Assembly: GCA_009760855.2 (NCBI GenBank)
Contig: WPIO01000036.1
Coordinates: 1,755,001-1,819,000 of the forward strand
DNA: 64,000 nt
Reading direction: 5' to 3'
From: Cristatella mucedo
Lineage: Eukaryota > Bryozoa > Phylactolaemata > Cristatellidae
The notes below the pieces were generated by a model. That model saw nothing but the letters and a program-made list of their open reading frames with translations, made no database searches and had not been told where the DNA came from. Of the stretch, positions 56,940-64,000 are shown in pieces. Numbering within the stretch: the first letter of the stretch is position 1; the number at the start of each line of letters is the position of its first letter. Both the position numbers and the translations under genes were made by a program.

Positions 56940-58890
56940 CTGGCGGTCAAAACCCGGGCTATTGGCGTCGATTGCCGTGCATTTCCATCGCTTGTATGTT
57001 CTCGGTTGTTGGAAAGGATGTGGTTCAAGTTTTAATACAGGGTGATGTAATGCGCAAGATAAGTTGGAGCTTCTCCCAGCAGGTATGTGTACATTTGTAA
57101 AATAATATGATGGATTAACGTATTTTCCGGGCCATTTGATGTCAATTGTCATGGATTGCCGTCGATTGAACGCACAAAATGGATGCAAATTATGCACGCG
57201 CACATAAAATGTCAAGTGAAATAAAAGTACCAGTTTCGCAAAGCGAGTCTTTTCAATTTTCCAAGGACTGCAATGCTAACCCTGACCATTGCTATCGATT
57301 GCCGTTCATTGCAGATAGTTAACGAGAAAAGCAGCTCAAAAATGTCATTGTTTTACTTTGAATGCAGCGAAATGTTACATGTATTGACAATTTTAGCTTC
57401 ACTGCCAATTTCCTGTCGATTGGCCGCGGGTTGGGTATTGGCCCGGATAATTGCTGTCGATTGCCATTCATCGCTAACGATTGTATACGTAAGATTGGTT
57501 GAACGGATGTGATTTCACTTTACATGCAGCACGCTGTGACACCAAAGAAAAAAATGTGATCTTTGCCCAAACACTTTCCGGTGATTTGCTACGGACAATA
57601 ATGAATTGCCGTATTTCTCGAGCCATTAGCGTGGATTGTTATGCATTTCCCGAGATCGTGCAGATTGGGTTGAAATTCTATACGCGCATAGTGAGATGTT
57701 ACATGAAATGATAACTGGAGCTTCGTGCAGCAGATTTATCTTGGCTTTGTTATATATATTCAGCATTGTAGTATTTGAGGCACAGATTTTGGGGGCATTT
57801 AGCATTGGATTGCTGTGAATTTAGGTATTATAGCCTGGGCAATTGCAGTCGATTGAAGTGCATTGCTGCAGAGTTTGAGACGATTGTAGGGAAATTGTGT
57901 GATCACACAATAATCAAAGAGTAGAGCAACGTGTAATCATAATTAGAGCTTCTAATGTACGCGTTCTGGTCGCTTCAACTGAGGTGCATTGCGGTAAGAG
58001 ACCAGGCCGTTGCAGTGCATTGCGTAAGAATGCGTGTGCGAAATTGAGCGAAATTTTGTGGGTGCAATTTGAACTGAGTTTACTCTTATATGCAATGTAA
58101 ATTAGAGCTTCACGTTGGTAGTTTGATGATCATTTGCACTAAATTAAAGTGTATTGCTGTATTTCCCTGGGCCATTTCGGGCGATTGCCAAGCATTGCCT
58201 GAGGCACACTTTTTTATTTTAAGTGGGCGTGCACAAAGTACAGTGTGCTTTAATATGCAATAAAAACTAGAGCTTGGTGCAATTTATTTGTAGTCGTTTT
58301 TCGGTGGCTGCGATTGGAGTAAATTGTGATATTGGCTTGGACTGTTGCAGTCGGCTGCAGCGCATTGCATTAGCACGCCCATGCCAATATAAATGATATT
58401 TTATGAGCACAACTTTCACAGAGTGTACCTGCAATAAAAATGGGGCATTTTGGACAGGATTTCTTTCGTTTTCCGGTGGAATGCAGTGGATTGCGATGAA
58501 TTGTGGTATTGGCCCTGGCCACTGATATCTATTTCAGCAGACAGTGAGAACGCGTGAGCGGAATCGCTCCAAATTTTGGGGGTACATTTTAAATGCAGTG
58601 TAGTTTAATATTCCAAAGATTTTGAAGCTGCGCACAGCTGATTTGCGGTCGATTAAAGATGAATTAAAGTGGATTGTGATGGATTTCCGTGGATTTCCGT
58701 CCAGGCCTCCATCTTTTCAGCTCATTTTACATGAATGAACCTAAAATGACATTAATGGTGGGAAGGTAAGACCAAAGGTGTTCTACAATATCCGCCAAAA
58801 AATTGAGCAGGGCAACGCTATTATCCTGTCGATTTTAGCCTAATTAGAATGGATTTCAATGGATTTCAATGGATTTCGGTAAATTATGGA
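56940..58890 (+). repeat. Degenerate satellite array S, right copy (inverted)
   Basis: Same family as 22300-24375, opposite orientation. AAYTRGAGCTTC recurs near 57063, 57713, 57945 and 58097, with variants near 58267 and 58622. TTGCAGTCG..TGCATTGC recurs near 57845, 58005 and 58345, and CGATTGCCG near 57155 and 57297. Spacing is about 165-180 bp where best preserved. No coding frame. Confidence 0.75.
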
Positions 58891-59082
58891 ACCCGACGGC
58901 AGGTGTCAGTTGCCGGGCCATGCACAGCTGCTTAATTGGTGCGGGTCATGAGACCGCAAAGTCTACGGCTCAACACAATTCGTCAGCCGTATGGACGCCA
59001 TCATCTCCTCTCACTTCCTACCCCATCAACGAAGCAGCTCATCTGACGTCAGCGACCCCCTAACCGCTAAGGTGCTACGAAA

Positions 59083-59140
59083 AAGATTGAGTTTCTTTGA
59101 GGTGGCTATATCAAATGTAATATTAATATCTTTATTTTTA
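59083..59140 (+). mobile_element. LINE-X 3' tail
   Basis: AAGGTGCTACGAAAAAGATT..TTTGAGGTGGCTATATCAAA and an (ATT)-rich end; a minimal insertion. Confidence 0.7.
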
Positions 59141-59289
59141 TCTGTATGCAACGCCGCTCGTCTGCCTGTGTCAAAACGGTCGTCACATTACAGCTCTTAC
59201 GCTGGGCATCATCTCTCTTCGTCACTGCGAGCCAGCACTCGCCTTCTCGAACGAAACAGCTGCTTCGTTCTTATGTTTTTTTGAGCCAT

Positions 59290-60050
59290 CGCCACACGGT
59301 GTTAATTGATAGCATGGACAATGAGCGCGTCAGCGAGAAGTGGTTCTACATAGCAACTACGACGCTCACGACAGAAAAGCGTAGCTGCAGAGTTCTGCAC
59401 CAAATTAATCGTCTGATTACACAGGCCGGTAGACCAACGCGCAGTGAACGGAACAGAAGTCGAGACGGGATGACACAAATGTATGGACTAATTTAGATAC
59501 TGTATCCCTATCTAAATAAGCCCGAATTTTAGCAATGTTATGTAGCCGAATGTAAGCAGACTTGATTGTGGAGCTGATGTGATCGTCTAACGGAATGTCA
59601 CTTTGGAACATGACACCATGATTTCGTGCAGATTCAACAGGAGATATGCTGGCAGAGCCGATTTTGAGCGTTAGCCTGCTCATTTTCTGAATCACAATTG
59701 GCTTGCTAATAACTAGTAAGTTAGTTGTATCATCATTTAATTTAAGATAAAATGTGCTGCTGTCCATATGCGGATGTCACCAATACATGCAACAAGGGAG
59801 TTGAGAGGATTCGCTACGCTCGAATGCTGGGAGAGATCAAAGGAAAGGTACAACTGAGTGACACCTGGATAGAAGTGAAAGCATTGGTTTCGCTTGGGAT
59901 CAAATTTGGCAAGCTGTATCGAATAAACTGTGAAAAGAATTTGACCAAGCAAAGAGCCCCGATGTTCACCTCAGTTTTTTGCTTGTTCGTTTACTTCAGT
60001 TTATCTTCGGATGATCTCTTTCCATTCTCATCAATACTCTGGAGAGACTG
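59290..60050 (-). mobile_element. LINE-X reverse-transcriptase region, inactive
   Basis: Reverse frames give LGQILFTVYSIQLAKF, then CFHFYPGVTQLYLSFD (YADD replaced by YPGV), then KLNDDTTNLLVISKPIV, DDHISSTIKSAYIRLHNIAK and LVHTFVSSRLDFC. This is RT palm, thumb and connection. The catalytic aspartates are lost and frames are broken. No tail at 59290; the copy is cut there. Confidence 0.8.
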
Positions 60051-61164
60051 AGTTAAGCGTACAGAACGCAGTGAATGTCCTGATGATCTTACAATTTATA
60101 TTATTATTACTATAATACTTTATAGTTAGCCCCTCCGTGTTGAATCGTGGCTAGATTCTATTTATGCATTCCCATCGCTTACAAAAGGCACGCTTAGTAA
60201 GACTTCAGGTCTTTCAAGCTCACACAACTTTTCAGCGCGGTAATTCCATGCTGAAGAAGGAATGCGCCTCGCCAATTCGGGTGACGGCAAAATGGGGTTC
60301 GTATTTCAGAGAGCTCAAGCTGCTGCTGGACATGCCACGACCACCGTTTGAAAAGAATTTAAAACATTGCAAAGTTTTATTTAAACAATGAGAGTGCATG
60401 CTGCAATTACACACGCAAATTATCATCCCCTTTTGGACACTGATCGGTGTTGCCGCTGTAGTAGTAAAATACAACTATAGCAAATAACTCAATGTGATCG
60501 TCACATCAGTGGCTCTGATGGACTTAAAGTCAAACGTTGCTAGCTTATTATCTGGTCAATTAAAACGTTGCTTAGTCCAATTCAGCGTCAACGCGAATAT
60601 TTAGCCCCTAGTAAAAGCAGTCTGTTATATGGTCTTAGGTATCCAATTTGGGCGTAGCCCGAGCTTGGGAAATGAGCATAGCCGGTGCACTCTTGTTTTC
60701 AATCAACTGTGCGTTTCCAAGTCCCTCCATAAATCGGAAATGCAGTCATTACCAAGGTGTTTTGTAAGAATCCTCGACTTGTAATTAAATCTTTCTTCCG
60801 TTTTCATTGAATAATGAAAAAGAGCCTTTGTAAAATCCAATACGTGAACAGAATCAAAATGAGCTAGCACTTTATTTAATGCAGCGATTTGGTATAGTCG
60901 GTCTCCCAGTGGTTGTGAACATCTAAAAACTCAGCAACTACATCGCTAAGAGCATTGAATATGCTGCAATGCAATGCCTCGGGCTAAAGCTATTGCGCAG
61001 GTTGGGTTTAACTGTTACTTTGCATAGGAACATTTCCTGTCGCAGATGTATCATTTTCTCGCGAATGGAAATACTACATGTTCTTAATCACACAGCATGT
61101 ACTGTAGTTTATCTTCTTCTGTGACTTCAAAATGTCACACAATCACTAATTAGGTGCGAGGCTG
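60051..61164. other. Unassigned stretch with a candidate exon
   Basis: A frame at 60236-60391 follows a plausible acceptor (ACAACTTTTCAG) and reads well on the plus strand. The minus strand is also open there. Otherwise nothing recognised. Confidence 0.3.
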
Positions 61165-61370
61165 GACAGTTTTCGACAGCCCACTCAAAGCCGGCTTTGG
61201 GTCCACTTGTGGTAGCCAACACACTTTTCATCTCACGTAACAAAGAGAAAGCGGGAAGCATCGCTGAGGCAAGTTGAAGTGTAGTCGAGGCAGTGAGTAG
61301 CATGGAAGTAGCAGCTCACGACAGCTGGTAATAACGTGCCAGATTCGGCAGCAGGAGAGACAGTATCGTT
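61165..61370 (-). mobile_element. LINE-Y 3' fragment
   Basis: GCCCACTCAAAGCCGGCTTT, GGTAGCCAACACACTTTTCA and GCAGCTCACGACAGCTGG match the LINE-Y C-terminal end. Tail lost. Confidence 0.75.
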
Positions 61371-61689
61371 GCTTGTTTACATCTTGACTGCTTCGAGAAC
61401 AAAGTAAAAATTCCGAAAGCCTTACAAAAAAGAGTGTTAAGCTACACGCTTTGGCGACCGTTTTAGTTTAGCTCAGAGATTCTAATCAAATCTGGTCTGC
61501 ATGCCATACGATGCTACTTTTGTATAGAATTTTTATTCTATTAAAAAGTATTTGTAGTGGCAGTGGGCCTCGGCGTTGGTTCGTGGCCAAGTGGGCGAGA
61601 TGCTCGCTTGATCTTCTCGCTTCGCTTAATGAGTTCAGTTGATGTGCTCGATGGTATCGACTAGCCACCTACTGCCAGAGATCCCTAGG

Positions 61690-62800
61690 CAGATGAGTTT
61701 AGTATAGAGCACTGAAAGCCCAAGTGGCCTACAGTGCACATACGGTTGCCATTGGATTTCCTCTCTCATGAAAAAGAAAAAGCGGGAACGTTGCTGAGTC
61801 ATACACCAGCTGAAGAAGATGCATCACAGTCGGAAGCAGGAGGATAGATGATACTTGTAAGTATTTCAGATGTGAATTTCACAGTCTAGGATATGCAGAG
61901 AAAAATGTATAGTCTCTCATAAGCGGTCTTTAGGCGTAGGAATTGAGCAGGTCCTTTGCTGTCCACATAAAGCCTGAGCGCTCGAGGAGGCTGAAACCGA
62001 TTCAGCAGTTCAGCCAGATGTGGAGGAGCCCAGCTGTCTCGGCCGAGCCTTGTGACTCAGCAAAAAGCTTTACTCTCTGTCCTTTGATCAGCCGGGAGCC
62101 ATCTTAAAAGCTACTCCAGCAAAGGAGAAACATGGCTGGACCGCGGCGATGTGCTGACCTTGTTGACCTTGCAGCAATATTCAGCACGAGCCGCAGAGGC
62201 TGCAATGGCTGTATTCGTCAGCCCAGCAGAGAAGGAGCTCCGGTAGTCCAGCCTGGACGGAACAAAGGGAGACCTTTAGATATCAAGTAATGCCACCATG
62301 GTGCCATGGTCCTCAATCTTGGACGCGGGTCGGACGTGAATGGTAGCTGTAGAAGTGGTATTCCTAATGAAGCTTTTAAACTTAAAGCGGTTGTCAGAGG
62401 GCACACAATTTCGAGCAAATGACGACTGTCACACTAGAGTATCGCCAAATAAATGAGCAAAGTCTGCCAGTCCAGCTGCGGTTTTATTGTCATTGAGCGA
62501 CAAGGAAATTCAACGACATCCACAATCAAACATCTGTAGAGCAAGCATCCCGTTTACCAGTTAATGCAGTGGCTTCTGGAGTAATAAATGACAAATAAAG
62601 CTGAGCTTTGTCAGTAGAGAGAAGTGATGGCCAATCCAATGAGCCAGAGTCACTATTTGGAGGCGCAGTATAAACCTGAGTTATGGCTGGACTAAGTTTG
62701 TCCGGCAGCGAAGACGAGAGATGTGATGGCATGGTGTCATTTGAAGACAAGCTCTTTTCACAAGCCTTAATAAAGGTAACCACTTCGTATACAAAAGCCT
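61690..62800 (-). mobile_element. LINE-Y copy extending into reverse transcriptase
   Basis: C-terminus at 61690-62060 (AELLNRFQPPRAL), HVSPLL-like at about 62130, LDYRSSLLAGL at 62215-62250, and in 62526-62783 the RT palm with STDKAQLYLSFITPEA in place of YADDTQLYLSF. Stops and frameshifts throughout. It is the longest LINE-Y span in the window. Confidence 0.75.
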
Positions 62801-64000
62801 AAGAGAACTTCTTAAGGGGTTTCGCAGGTTTCTGCCCTCATGTTCTTTATTTGGTGGTATTAGGAGGCTACGGAGGATATGTGCAATGCTTCTAAGAAGA
62901 TGTCAGAAAACCAATCGGACGAACAGCTAATATCTTGGTAACGAGATTGTTCATATTTTTCAAGAAAATAATTCTTTGTCCTCTAAATGTTTCTTGGGTC
63001 TGACTGGCAGGCTTTCATTTTTCGAGTTGAAAGGAAGCCTTGGGATTTTTAAAGCTCGCGGGTGCAGCCATGGAGAATGCCTTTGAAATTGCCTAGATCG
63101 GCATTGGATACTCAGACTAACTAAAGCGACGCCGTTCAAGCCTGAGCATTACACGGTGCATCTTTTGAACTTGTTTGATAACTAGAAAGAAATATCGCTG
63201 AATTCTGAACACGAGCAGAAAGTGAAGGAAGGCGCTAATCAAGAGCGCTTTTCAGTTTTGCGCTTGCTGCATGCAATGAGACCAGCGAGGCTGTCAGAAG
63301 AGTCTGGGCGCATATAAAAAGTGACTGCACAGCAAATAGATTGCTCAAGAAGCTGGCAGGCGTAAGTTCAATGCTGTCTCCGAGGTTAGTGTTGGCCCTT
63401 ATCTGCTAGGTGGTAGAAAGTCGCAGCAGTTCTAAAGGGCGAACGAGTGGGGGGTAGCTTAGTAAGCTTAACAGTAGTTCTAGTTTGAGCAAGTGTGCTG
63501 CGATTAATGGCAACGTTGAAAATACCAGTCTGGTGCTGGTAGCAACCATTTTTATCGCGTCCTGCTCTACGCATCCTGCAGTTAGTAGTATGTGCCTAGC
63601 TCGCGAACCCAGGCAGAGAGACGTACCGGGGACGGTCTGTGGTAAACTTTGGAATGAGCGTGAATCGACAGCAATCAATAGTGGTCCGCTTACCGTTAAC
63701 AAACCTTACCGTACCTCCACCAGATTGAGCCTACGCATTAACTGGCCTTGATCATAACTCTTACTTTTAGACCAAGCAGAGAATATAGCCAATCATAACC
63801 ATATGCAGTGTCACCTAATTTCCAAATCACTCTCGAACTCATAGCTGAATTAAATCTGCACACTATAATGACATCAAGTTTCTATGTGATGTTTATCCTT
63901 TGTGCGACGAATGAATTTGATGAAAACGCATTTTCTAGATCCAGTAGAAATTCTATAAATATAAATCCTAGATCTAATAAAAATTCACATATCGCTGCGT
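62801..64000. other. No confirmed feature
   Basis: Possible further decayed LINE sequence (minus frames 63386-63702), but no motif secure enough to assign. Nothing else seen to the window end. Confidence 0.35.

Noticed and set aside
59752..60051. 99-codon plus-strand ORF
   Set aside because: It is the antisense of a LINE-X reverse-transcriptase remnant.
61570..61660. tRNA-like sequence (GGCCAAGTGGGCGAGATGCTCG)
   Set aside because: The head resembles a tRNA D arm but no anticodon or T arm can be paired; probably an old SINE or chance.

Overview
This is a gene-poor stretch of an animal nuclear genome. The evidence is spliced genes with GT-AG introns, CpG-dense promoter-like islands, a eukaryotic tRNA-Asn(GTT) family without encoded CCA, tRNA-derived SINEs, 5'-truncated CR1/L2-like LINEs and very abundant microsatellites. 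There are no operons or ribosome binding sites. An invertebrate, perhaps a lophotrochozoan, is my best guess, because the TIR protein resembles families I know from molluscs, amphioxus and cnidarians. I cannot fix the species.

Two protein genes are well supported. (1) A plus-strand gene (exons 1332-1534, 12005-12233, 12417-12587, 12956-13659) encodes a protein with two TIR-like modules. Its 10.5-kb intron is full of SINEs, microsatellites, a telomere-like tract and, near its end, five CACGTG boxes spaced 16-17 bp. (2) A minus-strand gene (exons 55207-55015 and 47748-47330) encodes an about 203-residue protein with two membrane segments. It starts in a CpG-dense island with a strong Kozak context.

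Layout: 1-14.3 kb, TIR gene and downstream region; 14.3-21 kb, SINEs and microsatellites; 21-21.7 kb, LINE-X remnant; 22.3-24.4 kb, degenerate ~170-230-bp satellite; 24.5-33.4 kb, head-to-tail duplication of a ~4-kb unit, each copy holding an inverted pair of tRNA-Asn sequences (two intact genes, one degenerate, one truncated); 33.5-43 kb, nested LINE and SINE remnants and a CGG-rich island at 37-38.3 kb; 43.5-44.9 kb, second CpG-dense island; 46-56.5 kb, two-TM gene and more repeats; 56.9-58.9 kb, the same satellite in opposite orientation; 59-62.8 kb, LINE reverse-transcriptase remnants.

The mobile elements form a small ecosystem. LINE-X and SINE-B share a 3' hairpin tail, as expected if LINE-X reverse transcriptase copies SINE-B. 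LINE-X and LINE-Y have each inserted into the other, and LINE-X has split a SINE-A. No prokaryotic defence system, CRISPR array or virus was seen. Most apparent long reading frames are readings through microsatellites, introns or transposon remnants.
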